Origin: Owenia fusiformis
Taxonomy: Eukaryota; Annelida; Polychaeta; Sabellida; Oweniidae
Assembly (NCBI GenBank): GCA_903813345.2
Contig: CAIIXF020000009.1
Span: 8,862,030-8,926,029 of the forward strand
DNA: 64,000 nt
Direction of reading: 5' to 3'
Shown here: one piece after another, positions 30,515 through 43,279 of the stretch
Position numbering within the stretch: position 1 is the first letter of the stretch
Layout: the number at the start of each line of letters is the position of its first letter
Made by a program: the position numbers and the translations under genes
Notes under the pieces: generated by a model
Told to the model about the DNA's origin: nothing
What the model saw: the letters and a program-made list of their open reading frames with translations, nothing else
Databases searched by the model: none

Positions 30515-33500
30515 TGTGACGAATTTGTGATTTTCACTTTTGTTTTATTTTGAACTTTTATATGTGGAGTCAGTCGACTCTTTCAGAGAGTTTGATGGCT
30601 CAAATGTGTACATGCAGAATGTCACGTAGGCACTGGGTTGTTTACAGAATCAGCAGACTGAAGTGGAATAAATTAGAATAATAAGTACCCAGCAACCGGT
30701 GATCAGCCAATCAGATTCTTTTATTTGAATTTCCCTCCAACTTAAGTTGTAGTTTTCCCATGATGCAACTTGAGGTGTCTGGATTTAATGTTTGCAATTA
30801 ACCACGTGAATCAGAGTAAACCAAGATCTTGAAGATACAACACCTCGTCAGTTTGGATTTATTTATGTGCAAGCGTGTTTATTTAATCTGTAGACTTATT
30901 GGAGCATTATTTTGGATATATTGGATTAGTTGCAGTAATCGTTAGATGCAGATTGTATTTGGTGTGACTATTGAAGAAAATACAAGACAACAGCCAGTGT
31001 TTTGGTGAGTTAGCCATTTTCTTGATTGAGGTTGGCATAAAATGGGTAATTAGCTGTCCGCCATCTTGCTTTCTTGTTCCCACAATTCCCGGCGGTCGGC
31101 CATCTTTGATTATGAAGGAAGTGACGTCATTTTGAGTTTATTTGGCTCTGTCTAATCTCATTTCTTTGATCGATATTCGTGAGTCATTCTGCTCTGAGTA
31201 TTGGTGGCTCCTAGTCATTACCCCTCCAAGCTATAAATGCTCCTACTTTGTTGAGGCGATCTGACTCTCACCCAGGGTTGTATGTTGAGGAAGGTTTACT
31301 CTCATCGGAGCCAAGGTTACATTACCGGAACTGAGGTGCTCCAAGGCGAGAGATAACAGCTCTGTCTAATCTCATCCTTTGATCAACATTCTAGAGTTGT
31401 TATTCTCTACAGAGGTTGTAGTGAGGTTGCTCCTGCGAAGCGGTGACTCCGAGAGCAGAAGTTACTCTTTGGAGACAGTGTAGCTCATTGAGTGAGAGCA
31501 CTCTTTGAGTAGAAGTTACTCTTTGGAGACAGTATAGCTCATTGAGAGAGAGCACTCTTTGAGTAGAGGTTACTCCTGAGACGAGGCGATTCCCGGGGCT
31601 GAGGTACTAGCAGTGTGTGGATCTCGTTCAAGAGTAGAGGTTACTCCTGAGACGAGGCGATTCCCGGAGCTGAGGTACTCCCAGTGTGTGGATCTCGTTG
31701 GAGAGCAGAGGTTTCTCCTGAGAAGTGACGACTCCAAGAGCAGAGGATACTCCCGGAGCCTGGACCCCTTCCAAGAGACAGTGTAGCTCAAGAGTGAATT
31801 GAGCAGAGGTTGTAGAGAGGTATATCCTGAGAAGTGGTGACTCCAAGAGCAGAGGTTACTCTCGGAGCCTGAACCCCTTCCAAGAGACAGTGTAGCTCAA
31901 AGAGTGAAAGCACTCTTTTGAGGAGAGTTTAAAGGTGGTTACTCCCGTGACAAGGCGACTCCCGAAGCAGAGGTTACTTCCGGAGCCAGGGCTCTTTCCC
32001 AAAGACGAGATAGCTTAAGAGGGAGAGCTCTTTTCAAGCAGAGCAGAGCAGAGTATAGCAGAGAGCAGAGCAGAGTATTGCAGAGAGCAGAGCAGACAAG
32101 CAGAGCAGAAAGCAGAGTATGGCAAAGTAGAGTAGAGACGGACGAACTCAGAGCCAGAGTGTTTTGAACTCATACTTATACATAGAGACATTTGTATTTG
32201 TATTGCTAGCCATAAAGGCATTTGAGGACATTTTGAAATTGATTGTTATTCACCTTTCCCCAAAGTCAGCTCATGAATATTATAATTAGCAAATCTGAAA
32301 TCTCTGACGTCAGAGTAGGGCAGATTTTCGCGGGAAAATCTAAACACATTAGGAGTCAATGTGAATCGTGACGGAACGGGTTTCTTTTATTGTCAAATTA
32401 TGTTGAATAGTAATAATATATATGATAAATGTCATGGAATTGAATTAATTATACTCACGTCTATATTCCCCCTTCTTTATATTGTTCTGGGAAATCAAAT
32501 AAATAGAGAAATATTAATGTGAAGAGTCCAATGTTTCCTGTACATTTTCAAATTACGCCGACTGTACAAAACCTCATGTTTAGTTCTTGACTGTCAAAAT
32601 GTCAACATCTCATGGTAATCTTAAGTTCGTGTAATATTTTCTCATGGGGTGAAGAAGGGGATACGGCTTAACCTTGAAGAAAAAGTATTCGACTCTCAAA
32701 TCTGGGCCAACGGTGCGTTATTATCGCTTACGTTCAGCCAGCTATTGTACCACATGACAATGTTACTTTTATGTCTGCCAAAGAATTTGACAATGGTTAC
32801 ATGAGTGATGACTAATTTCACTGAACAATGTTAAAGCCGTTCATGTATGCTTTGAGACAATGTACCAGAGTTGCTTGTTTTACCCACGATCGTCTATTTC
32901 AAGAGATTTATCTCTTGAAAAGCCCATGGGCGTTCTTATAAATATCGATCTTTAAGAGAACTATCAGGATATTTTTGGACGTAGACCTACAAGAGAGAAA
33001 CTCCGGCAATTCAAGCCCGTAGTCAGGATTTACTTTGGGGAGCGGTTTTACTAAGGGGTAACCTTTTGACTACGGGCCTGTAATTAAGCTTTGAATTGCA
33101 ATTAAAATGCAAACTACTACAGTATGATGAATATTAGTTACTTCAATGTATAATTTGACCATGAGCAATCGCAAATTATTGGGTCAACCCGATGAGAAAA
33201 ATGCAAGTAGACTCTGACATTTAAAACTGTTCCTCATATACTTTTTATTAGAAACATAATGAACTATTTAATTGAATAATCATGATAAATGTATATTATA
33301 TTGTTTGAATGATTGTCAATCTGGTTTGCGTAGTTGGATTCACTTTGTTCAAAGATGAGCACTCGTATCACAATTATTTCTATGGTTTGATTTACCGGAT
33401 GGTGTATTTAAGACACAGCTTAAGACAAAATAGTCAGAAAAATATATTTCACTTAGTTTTGTTATCATTTTATAATGAGATCTATTTCACTCAATCGGCG

Positions 33501-33819
33501 ATCTAATACTAATTGAAGTTTTGGCGCGAAATGTGCCCTGCTTTGACGTCATTGATTTTCATCGTCCAATCAGCGCAGCGGTCAAATGAGTACACTTTGG
33601 ACTTTGGGGAAAGGTGAATAGTAATTATAGTGTTGAATAGATTGTTAAAATCCCGTAATTGATTGTTTTTTACATTGTGTTTTCCATCTCCTAGCTCAGT
33701 GACAGCTGAAGCACCAAACCAGCTCGGCGCCCGTGATAAACACCTCCGAATCCCTTATCATCGCCACCAGACCTTCTCCGAGGGAGTACGGGTACTCGGC
33801 GGGAGTCTGGCGCGCGACA
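30515..33819 (+). repeat. 3' LTR of the Gypsy element, split by an insertion
   Basis: Two blocks (30515-32249 and 33618-33819) are collinear with the 5' LTR; a 1368-bp element sits between them. After removing it and the 2-bp duplication the LTR is 1935 bp. Confidence 0.95.
32250..33617. mobile_element. 1368-bp inverted-repeat element in the 3' LTR
   Basis: The ends TCACCTTTCCCCAAAGTC and GACTTTGGGGAAAGGTGA are perfect 18-bp inverted repeats. A looser inverted homology continues inside (TGACGTCA, AGGGCA, TTTCGCG on both sides). Comparison with the 5' LTR gives the exact empty site and a 2-bp AT duplication (32248-32249, 33618-33619). No frame over 65 codons. A smaller inverted pair (AGCCCGTAGTCA / TGACTACGGGCC) at 33007-33098 may be a nested miniature element. 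Confidence 0.85.
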
Positions 33820-33823
33820 ATAT

Positions 33824-35275
33824 ATTTTCCTGTTATCTCAAAATTTGCCTGGAACTATACCATCGGATTACTATGGGAACGTCCTCGCAGAGAAAAATCT
33901 AGAAATTAAGGAAGATGTCAGCATAAGAATTGAGAAAAATGAAAATACCTGGGTGTTAAATATTTTTTTGGGATCATACAGTATGGTGCAACCTTATAGT
34001 CAATTAAATGTTTTAAAGTGTACTATGTTTTTTTAGATGAAAAACATGAACGAAATGCATTAAAAATCTCCCCTGATCTACTTTGAAGCTAAGCCTAAAC
34101 ACTCAAAATTACACCCCAGTCACATTTCCTACAGAAACCGTATGGTCTATTACTTCTGCGGTCAGCAACATTTCTAGTCTCGCAGTAGAATTTTTGCGGT
34201 TGGATACTTTTGCAGTCATATAACCTACGGCAGCTCACACGGCAAATTTTGAATTTCTGTTGATGATTAATGATACAGAGTGTTCATTTTTATTTTTTGT
34301 TAGTTATGGTGCTAGTATAGAGTCAATTTAATAAAAAGTGTTGAGTGAGACATTGCCCAGTAGCTGATCTTGTGTAATATTGGTTGCTGTGATATCAGTG
34401 AACTTACATCAAACAGTATACATACTGCATGGTGCTCACAGCAAAGATATGACAGCAAATCTGACCCGGAACACAGTTTCAAGGTGCATAACCCATCAAA
34501 GTTATAATTTCTAAGTCTACCCTGCTGCCTGTCAAAAACTAAATACACCGTACAGAGACCGCAAGGCGACCGTAGTTTCCCTATGTTCGCCGCAGAAATT
34601 CACTCATTTAATTGATCTGTGTGTTGTGTATGTACTTCTATAGATCAGCTATTATTATCAAAACTATACACAGAAATTCATCATGAGTTCTTTGTCTTTG
34701 ATTACAAATACTCGACTGTTCATTATTGGCAACATATACTATTACAAGATTTACACTGGATGAAATAGTAGTACATATAATTATTACTGGGAACATACAT
34801 GATATATGATTACATATTCTACACCGTGGTCGACGTGCGGCCAAGGTACGACAAATGTGACTAGGGAGCAATTAAAAGTAGTTTTAATTTCTCATGATTA
34901 TTTTCAGATACATGTATGAAATTGCAACAGGGATATGTTGAAAGATGGATAGATAGCCAAGATGAGGAATGTGCTGGTAAGGCCTTGGCCCTTGGTGCAT
35001 GTAGCTTTCTTCAACTTCAACTGTAATGGAGCAGAAGGAGCTCAGATGAATGACAACATTTGCCAAGGCTGAGGTAGCCTTTCAAAACACTGTATCAACA
35101 AGCTATCTTTCATACATGTACTAGCCGAGTTCCTGGAAACTTGATCAATTGACGAAAGGAGTTCGCTATACATCGAAATCAGCTGTATATCTTAGCTAGC
35201 TGCAAGCTATACACATTATGAGTACGACAAGGCACAGGGTGAACAATATCGTACCTAAAACATAGCAGTGTGGGC
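33824..35275. other. Right flank of the Gypsy element, no gene
   Basis: Mixed-composition DNA with only short frames and no recognisable domain. Confidence 0.5.
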
Positions 35276-35279
35276 TTGA

Positions 35280-35450
35280 TGACCCAGAAAGCAAGATTTT
35301 TTAAGCTCTAGAACTTCTTACCATGTAACATGTGTGAAAATTTGAAGTAAATCTGTAGTGGTTTTCCTGGAATCGTGATGAGAAGAAAGCGAGACGCTGC
35401 CTGCTAAGCTGATGACAATATTGTACCTTTCTTTAGGTACGATAAAAATA
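35280..35450 (+). repeat. Diverged relative of the 4270-4462 repeat
   Basis: TGTGAAAATTTGAAGTAAATCTGTAGTGGTTTTC matches the phrase at about 4303-4340, and both end in a CGATAAAAAT/AATAAAAAT tail. The GGAC microsatellite is lacking here. Confidence 0.45.
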
Positions 35451-35454
35451 TATG

Positions 35455-37220
35455 CAACCAGGCATATTTAGTTATGTATCGATTAATATTTTTAGATATT
35501 TTTATAATGCCAATTTATAAAACTACAAGTACCTATAAAATCAAATTAGTTGATGATGAATATACATTATATTTCATATTCCCATTACTGTGATATGATA
35601 AGGGCTTGTGCAAATGGGTTTTTATTAGTACACATACTTGGTAACACATTGTATTTTGTTATTTTTTGTTAATTATGTATTCAATTAAAAGCTATATTGA
35701 ATATCAATAGAACATCTAAGTGCCTCATTAAGAACAATTTATGCAGTTAAAAACAAACAAAAGGAAGAGTCATGACGATGAAGTGACAATTCATTGGAAG
35801 AATTCTTAAGTAATATAAAGTACATAATGGGTCCATGGGGTTTCTATGTTAGTTAGTTACTAAGTTAGTTGAAAACTTAGTTAGGAAATCATTATTTAGT
35901 AACACACATGTAGGTAGAAAATTCGTCCTTACTCTTAACTAAATAGCTTAATTACAGACCGTACATATTGATTAGAAATTTAAACAATTCAAAACCATTC
36001 TAAATAAGGGATATTACTTTTCAGATGTAGTTTTAGCTCACGTGTAATAGGAGGAGTTGAACCCAGATTCATATTCTTTGTGTGCTCGTGCAGTGATGGT
36101 ATGAAATGATAATTGCTCAACATCAGGTTATAAAACTATGAATAAAATGTTTGAATAAACTAAGCTTTATTTCTTCAAATTCATACAAAATGCCATTTGT
36201 GGTTCAACATGTTCAAACAATAATTAAGTTTGATAGAAAATTGAATTCAACTCAAATCAGACCAATATGAGAGTTTCCCCATCAAGAATTTATTCAAAGA
36301 AGAGGATTTCATTAACCTTAGCCAATTTTAAATGCTTTTGAATAATACATATAATGTGTCCATAACATGGTTGTATGAGTTTGTAGCTCTTTTGATTATA
36401 TTTTTTATTATAATACAAAAGCTGCTTTCCATGATGGCCTTCATATATTGATATACTTGAGATTTTGTTGATTATTTTTACTTTAAAATATGTGTTCAAC
36501 AGTGGGGTTAAATTAGGTTCCTAACTGTACACAAAACAGATTATACAAGTTATTATCCATATCAACAAAGATATCTGATGAATACTGAATCCTATTACTT
36601 TTACTAATGGCATCATAAAAATGAAAATTCACCGTCTGTTGCTCATTTCCAAAAGTCCTTATCTTTTGGACTAATGTGAATATCATCGTAACAATAACTG
36701 GTGCTAATGGAATGGTAAATAGATAATGCTATTGATAATTATAACAACTGCACCAACAGTTTACTCCAAGTCTTACAAAAACACACTTAGAGTCATTTTA
36801 CATGAGAAATATATTTTGGGATTTTTTCATACGAAAAGGACCTTATACACCCTCCATTGGGATCTCCCCATGGGAAAAAATAATTCATCTGATTTTTCAA
36901 AATGAGTATTCTGCTTCAATTATTACATTTATATGCAAACTAGTATCTTGTTGACCTATATTCAGCACTGTATTGATGTATAGGCCACTTATTAGGGTCA
37001 TAATTCAATCATGAAGTGTAGAGGCATAGATTCCAAACCGGGAAGTATTTTTGTGTCTGTCAAAATCCATTTGCATCCTACGCATCCCTGCATCTTATCC
37101 AAATATGTTAATACATAATGAAATATAATAGTATAATCTTTGGTTTTACAAACTTGTATGATATTTGATAAGTGTAAAAGTTGTTTGTAGGGGAAAAAAT
37201 GTACGATCTTTTCGTTTTTA
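35455..37220. other. Intergenic, nothing recognised
   Basis: AT-rich, short frames only, no inverted repeat or tandem array noticed. Confidence 0.5.
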
Positions 37221-37224
37221 GTTT

Positions 37225-37423
37225 AGAGGCCATTGGTTTCCATTGATTATCACAGAAATACCAAAAATACACTATGACCTGAATCGATTGCAAACTTAAT
37301 AATTTCACAATATGACCCAAATGGTTTATCTCATCAAATGTGCAAATATGAAGTTTGCAATCGATTCAGGTCATAGTGTATTTTTGGTATTTCTGTGATA
37401 ATCAATGGAAACCAATGGCCTCT
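37225..37423. repeat. Perfect 73-bp inverted repeat with 53-bp loop
   Basis: The arm at 37225-37297 is the exact reverse complement of 37351-37423, with no mismatch seen. The loop (37298-37350) is AT-rich. No target duplication is evident beside the arms. A transcript would fold into a long perfect hairpin. Confidence 0.9.
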
Positions 37424-37989
37424 ATTGGAATCTGCTGATATCCTCATGTTAAGTCAATGGTGCACAGCCCCATGTAAGTCAATACAACCTTACTGAACGA
37501 AATGATCCCTATCTCAGCTTATGTGTGCCCGAGCACGTTAATATTTTCCAAAGTATCATATGACATTTTATTCTTCATGTTACACCTAAGAATGATTCAT
37601 TTTGACCATAGGGATATTTGCCAATAATCGCACCTCTTCCTTTAGCTTTAATGTTAATGCCTTAATATGAGTGTATATTTGACAATGTATACTTAAAATA
37701 ATTTTTGTATAACTCCATGATATCGGGATTCCAACATTTGACTCATCAATGCACTGTTTATAAAATATATCATACATATGTCAATTGTATGATAGCTTTG
37801 ACCCTAGACCCTAGACGCCCCCTCAAAAGGGCCCCAGACTTGTAAAACATTTATAAGTAAAGTTAGTATGTTCAAACGTTCTATAAATATACTTCATTCA
37901 ATCATCTACAATATGTTGTGATAACTACATGTATAACAACCAAGACAATGAAAGATTGCCTAATATTATTATAAAGTGTGTATTGAAGA

Positions 37990-38165
37990 AAGAGTGCTAC
38001 CATTTCCAATTTTGTCTATTAGAGTTTATTTTTACACCATAGTAAATTAATAACCCGAATTAGAGTTCTGCTGATGATTTTCAGAACATGTGTCTTTTAT
38101 CTGTAGCTCAAGCTAATGAGAATTTAAAGATACTACCTGATGCCTATGAACAGTTTCAGAGAAAA
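37990..38165 (+). repeat. Relic related to the interior of the 7.6-kb element
   Basis: CATTTCCAATTTTGTCTATTAGAG ... TATCTGTAGCTCAAGCTAATGAGAATTTAAAGATACTACC aligns with 8040-8190 inside the inverted-repeat element of copy A, with many differences. It suggests an older copy of that family. Confidence 0.5.
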
Positions 38166-38477
38166 AAATTAACTGAGGGTGGAGGTCATTTTGACCCAGC
38201 TTAGGGCTTCGAGGGCTAACCTTAACTTCCCTCTTTGTTGCAGCGAGTAAATATACATCGACACACAAAGCAATGAGTCTGGTGTTTAATCCTTTTCACA
38301 CGAGGCAAAACAGTTTATAAAAAAAATAGATCTCAAATGTAGGGTGGTAGTTCACTTCGACATCTTGCCAATTTCCATCCAGGTTCTAGATGGCTGCTCT
38401 GTTTACATTAATACTGACATTCTAAAAAGGCGGAGTTGATGAATAATCCTATCAAAAAAAAGCTGTGTCTCAAATAT

Positions 38478-39420
38478 AGAGAAGGCAGATGGAAGTCATG
38501 TTGAAGTGCAATGCATTGTGGAGTGTGAGTTTAGAATTGAAGATGCAAAATTTGGACATGAATTTATCACTGCAAAAATAGCCACTTCTGCTATCCCTGG
38601 AGCAGAGTTCCTGGAGGAACGTTGTGGTCGTATAGACTTTGACAATGTGACAATGTATATTGTGATTTCTATGATGTAAACCCTCAACTGACCCTGAGAC
38701 CAGTGCCATACTTTGATGAAACAGACTGTGAGAGTGCCACACATGTGTGAAGTGGTAGTTCAAGGTGAAGAACCAGGCGATAAAGATGGAACTGTCTTAG
38801 CAATTAAGAAGGATGTGGGCGCCAAGATCAAGGGGACATTAAATGGTAATCTTAAATACATGTAAATCTAAACTATTGGATTCCTGTGCAATCAATCAAT
38901 AATAGCCTCGAACCAGCAATTCTGAATAAAGACCAGCCCATAGCTTCTAGTGAACCTCCTTTTGTTAGTGAAAAGGAACTACTGAGATTGGTGCAAGTTT
39001 CTGAAACTGAAGTCAAAGACGTTGGCAGTGTTTCAATCAACTAGAACATATAGAATGATGGCCCAAACAAATAATATTGCCAAGTCGGTGTCTGAACCCT
39101 TTGTTAATAAGACCTATAAACTTGATATTTGAACTTGATATTGAACCAAAGGTCCGAGTGACAGGATCGAATGTTGAAGATTTGACCTAGTTGATGACTC
39201 TGTGGATGATGTTGACATGAAATCTGATTCTGAATTAAAAGAGGCAAATATAAATTAATATGTTGATGTAAATGAACCCCAACAAGACCTAGTGACAGAT
39301 GGTAAAGATAAACGTCCTGAGGTTAAAGAGAAATGTCCTTTCAAAGAATGTTCTCAAAGCAAGGTTAAGGCTGGAATGGTTAAAAGATTATGACCTTTAT
39401 TCAATGAAACTTAGCAATGT
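38478..39420 (+). pseudogene. Decayed coding remnant, possibly retroelement protease region
   Basis: The plus strand can be read as protein only by crossing stops and frameshifts. An early part (FRIEDAKFGHEFITAKIATS, AIPGAEFLEERCGRIDFDN) looks like the end of a Gypsy-type aspartic protease, where family members read GILGxDFL. Later parts (VVVQGEEPGDKDG, FVSEKELLRLVQVSE) show codon-like composition without a recognised family. Function is lost. Confidence 0.35.
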
Positions 39421-39679
39421 GTTTTGGTCTACTTGCAGCAATGCTGCATGATCATCGAAAATGATGAGAATGACAATTTAGAGTTCTGCACATGAGGCAA
39501 CATTACTGAAATGCAGGCAATGTTAGATTACATGTGACCGAAGGAGCATAAATTTAATCATGACTCATGAGGAAACTCACCCTTAGGAAAGAGAGGAAAA
39601 AGAGACGCTACAACAACAGATCATGACATAAAATGCATGAATATATGGCCTCGATCTGACTGATCCAGCAATCGTCAGT

Positions 39680-39755
39680 AGAAATGTCTTTGTCTAAGGA
39701 ATTACATATAAAAATATTCATTTCAAGATATGTAATTCCTCAGAACAGACAAAGA
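39680..39755. repeat. Small inverted repeat
   Basis: TGTCTTTGTCTAAGGAATTACATAT is mirrored by ATATGTAATTCCTCAGAACAGACAAAGATA, a roughly 27-bp imperfect palindrome. Confidence 0.5.
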
Positions 39756-40061
39756 TATATCCTGCTTTTCTTATTTCTTGTTATTTCTTGTTATATCGAA
39801 ACATATTACTGATATATAATTTGTCCAATATATCAGTATTCATTTCTATTATTATGAAATAAAATCCACATCTATTGAAGATTTTTTTCAGTTTTGTTTT
39901 ATCGAAAGATGGCATATGAGCTTTCTTTCCCAAGTAATGTAGATGTTAGCCCATTTATATTTTTATGTATTTGATATGAATTGAACCTATCATAACATTC
40001 TAAAATGAGATATCAAATCAAATTCAATTCAAAACAATACGTTACTGATATTTTCTCTACT

Positions 40062-41222
40062 TATTGATAGATGGCGTATAGGTTGAATCTGTATCACAAT
40101 GCTCTTTAATCAATAGATGGCGTATAGGTTAAATCTAAATCACAATGCTCTATAATTGATAGATGGCATATAGGTTGAATCTGTATCACATGCTCTATAA
40201 TTGATAAATGGTATATAGGTTGAATCTGTTTTACAATGCTCTATAATTTATAGATGGTGTATAGGTTGGATCTGAATCACAATGCTCTATAAATGATAGA
40301 TGGTGTAAAGGTTGAATCTGCATCACAATGCTCTATAATTGATAGATGGTGTAAAGGTTGAATCTGTATCACAATGCTCCATAATTGATAGATGGTGTAT
40401 AGGTTGGATCTAAATCACAATGCTCTATAATTGATAGATGGTGTATAAGTTGAAACTGTATCACAATGCTCTATAATTGATAGATGGCGTATAGGTTGAA
40501 TCTGTATCACAATGCTCTATAATTGATAGATGGTGTATAAGTTGAAACTGTATCACAATGCTCTATAATTGAAAGATGGTGTATAGGTTGAATCTGTATT
40601 ACAATGCTCTATAATTGATAGATGGTGTATGGGTTGAATATGTATCACAAAACTCTATGATTGATAGATGATGTATAGTTGAATCTGTTTACAATGCTCT
40701 ATAATTGATATATGGCGTATATGTTGAATCTGTATCACAAAACTCTATGATTGATAGATGGTGTATGGGTTGAATATGTATCACAATGCTCTATAATTGA
40801 TAGATAGTGTATAGGTTGAATCTGTATCGAAATGCACTATAATTGATAAATGGTGCAAAGGTTGAATCTGTATTACAATCAAAGGTTGAATCTGTATTAC
40901 AATGCTCTATAATTGATAGATGGTCTACATGTTGAATATATTTTATAATGCTCTATAATTGATAGATGATGTATAGGTTGAATCTGTTTACAATGCTCTA
41001 TAATTGATATATGGCGTATATGTTGAATCTGTATCACAAAACTCTATGATTGATAGATGGTGTATAGGTTGAATCTGTATCACAATGCTCTATGATTGAT
41101 AGATGGCGTATAGGTTGAATCTGTATCACAATGCTCTATGATTGATAGATGGTGTATAGGTTGAATCTGTATCACAATGCTCTATGATTGATAGATGGTG
41201 TATAGGTTGAATCTGTATTACA
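40062..41222 (+). repeat. Minisatellite, about 45-bp unit, roughly 26 copies
   Basis: The unit reads about TTGATAGATGGTGTATAGGTTGAATCTGTATCACAATGCTCTATAA. Copies vary by substitutions (GTGT/GCGT, CACAATGCT/CACAAAACT) and a few indels. Blocks of variants recur (for example near 40640 and 40740), showing multi-unit duplication. Confidence 0.85.
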
Positions 41223-41856
41223 ATTATTGGCCTAAAGTTTATCTACAAGGATCAAGATATTTTCCTTACATAACGCTAGGCTACATGTTACCTCACAATT
41301 TATTTTTTATCAAGTACCAAACGTTGAAATTGTTAGGATTCCAATAATTGTAAACAACACTCGTGTGTCATACTCTAAAATGTATGATTTAATTTGTTAA
41401 TGTTACGGTGTGATTACTTGATAATATTTGCATATGTTTTCATCACAATTTTGGAAGTAATAATGATAAAAAAACATATCGGGTTCTTTTTATTATGAAA
41501 AATAATGCTTAATTTTCTTGTATTTTATGTTTGAAACTTATAGCCCAAAATAAACAATCAATCAAATAGAACAAAAACAAATTGTACATTATTTTTGTAA
41601 AAAGGGAACCGATAATTATAGGTCTCGCTAACACGTCCAGAGTTATGTTGGAAATATACAGAAATGTTACAAAGTCACTACATTGTGATAATAAAAAGTT
41701 AAAATTTTGCATTCAAGATATACTGTTTTCAACTAATCCGAGCGTTATCGACAAATGATAAACTCATTACATGGAGGGTTATTGAAGTTCTTTGTGTCTC
41801 ACTTATACTTCCAGTGGGATCTCGCATTAATACTTCCAGTGAAGAATAGGAAATAT

Positions 41857-43279
41857 GGGTGCACCCCAGTTGTCCGAAACCCAGTTGTCCGAAACCCAGT
41901 TGTCCGAAACCCAGTTGTCCGAAACCCAGTTGTCCGAAACCCAGTTGTCCGAAACCCAGTTGTCCGAAGCCCAGTTTTCCGAAACCCAGTTGTCCGAAAA
42001 ATTTAGTCATAAACATAAACATCCTGATGTATAGATCTCTCTCTCTCTCACTTTGAATTGCATCCATTACACGGCGTTACCAGAATGACAGGAACGGGGG
42101 ATTTATTTTACATTGTGATTCTAAAAAAGGTCATCAAAACACAATATATATTACGAAACAGTTGATTTTATCTTATTCAATATATTTTATATAGGCAAAA
42201 TAAAATTGAACATTTTGAAACCGATTTAAGAATAAACACTGTAAACATATTACGTTGTCAAAATGTTTCGTCGCATTTAATTTCTTAGTCTCTGTCTCTT
42301 ATCAAATCGTAAAATGTAAAAGAACAAAACATTCTAAACGTAATCACTTGGGATTAACTGGAAACGAAGACAGGCTGTCCTCGTATCAAATTGGATGTTC
42401 TCCCATTCGCAAGAAGTTTCATTTTCGCCATGTACTCACTTCATCTTTTTGAATTTAATCTCTATTTCTCGAACAGAGTACCTAAATGAAGAATCATTTT
42501 TGGTTTCAAAAGATGTACACGTCAACTTTACTAAATAAATGCCCACTGGCTTGGGAAAACTATTTCCCTTTTATGAACGCCCATCACCCATTGGAAAAAT
42601 GTTATTCCCTCTCAAAAAAATTTGGACGAAATCTTAACAATGGGTGGTACTGAACAACCAAAATCTTCTTTTTAGATATTTTTCAGGGTAGAAATATTAT
42701 CAATTGATATTGGAAAACATAATTAACCATATTTTATTGAGGAAAGGGAATGAAAAAAATTATCAAATGAATACTATATAATTGACACGGACGTCCATAC
42801 GTTATTCTAATGAGATAGATATTCCTTTCGCCAGAATATTCTCTTCGACTGTGATAATTGTCTAAAATGTTGGCGGCAGTCTTGAATTTTCACCAAGAAG
42901 GAGTGCGATTCGTGCTGGACAATGCGGTTCAAAATTTGTAGAATGTCCATATAAGTCTATGTGCCGAGAATCTAGTAAGAATATATATATGATCGTGAAC
43001 TTTCGGACCCATTATTGACCGGGCTAACCGATGTCAACGTGATCCCAATGTTATGCTGTCCTGATTCGCGAGGTTGCGACAAGATTCGTTACTAAGAAAT
43101 TTAATTTTTTAATTTTCGGAGAACTGGGTTTCGGAGAACTGGGTTTCGGAGAACTGGGTTTCGGAAAACTGGGTTTCGGACAACTGGGTTTCGGACAACT
43201 GGGTTTCGGACAACTGGGTTGACCCGTTTCGGACAACTGGGTTTCGGACAACTGGGTTTCGGACAACTGGGTTGACCCC
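41857..43279. mobile_element. Element bounded by inverted arrays of a 15-bp repeat
   Basis: On the left, about nine units of CCCAGTTGTCCGAAA (41866-41998); on the right, about ten units of the reverse complement (43114-43274). The extreme ends GGGTGCACCCC / GGGTTGACCCC are related. AGGAAATAT flanks both sides (41848-41856, 43280-43288), a 7-9 bp target duplication depending on where the ends are set. The 1.1-kb interior has no frame over 65 codons. Non-autonomous; superfamily not assigned. Confidence 0.72.

Larger units (their letters stand above)
20870..33819 (+). mobile_element. Ty3/Gypsy LTR retrotransposon, recent, with two secondary insertions
   Basis: Two LTRs (20870-22804 and 30515-33819) are flanked by ATAT (20866-20869 and 33820-33823). 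After removing the inserted element the 3' LTR is exactly 1935 bp, the same as the 5' LTR. Only two base differences were noticed (21740/31385 and 21957/31602), about 0.1 percent. Order: LTR, tRNA-Leu primer site, gag, pol (protease, reverse transcriptase, RNase H, integrase), purine tract, LTR. There is no envelope frame. GC content is clearly higher than in the surrounding DNA. Confidence 0.95.

Noticed and set aside
21925-32221. Minus-strand frames repeated at 21925-22576 and 31570-32221
   Set aside because: They are shadows of the degenerate repeats in the two LTRs, not genes.
40062-41222. CRISPR-like array
   Set aside because: Units are contiguous 45-bp minisatellite repeats without unique spacers, in animal DNA.
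41755-42067. Proline-, serine- and cysteine-rich repeat protein (SCPKP repeats) suggestive of an adhesive or shell protein
   Set aside because: The repeat peptide is just the translation of the 15-bp DNA repeat; it appears in several frames and on both strands, with no signal peptide or splice context.
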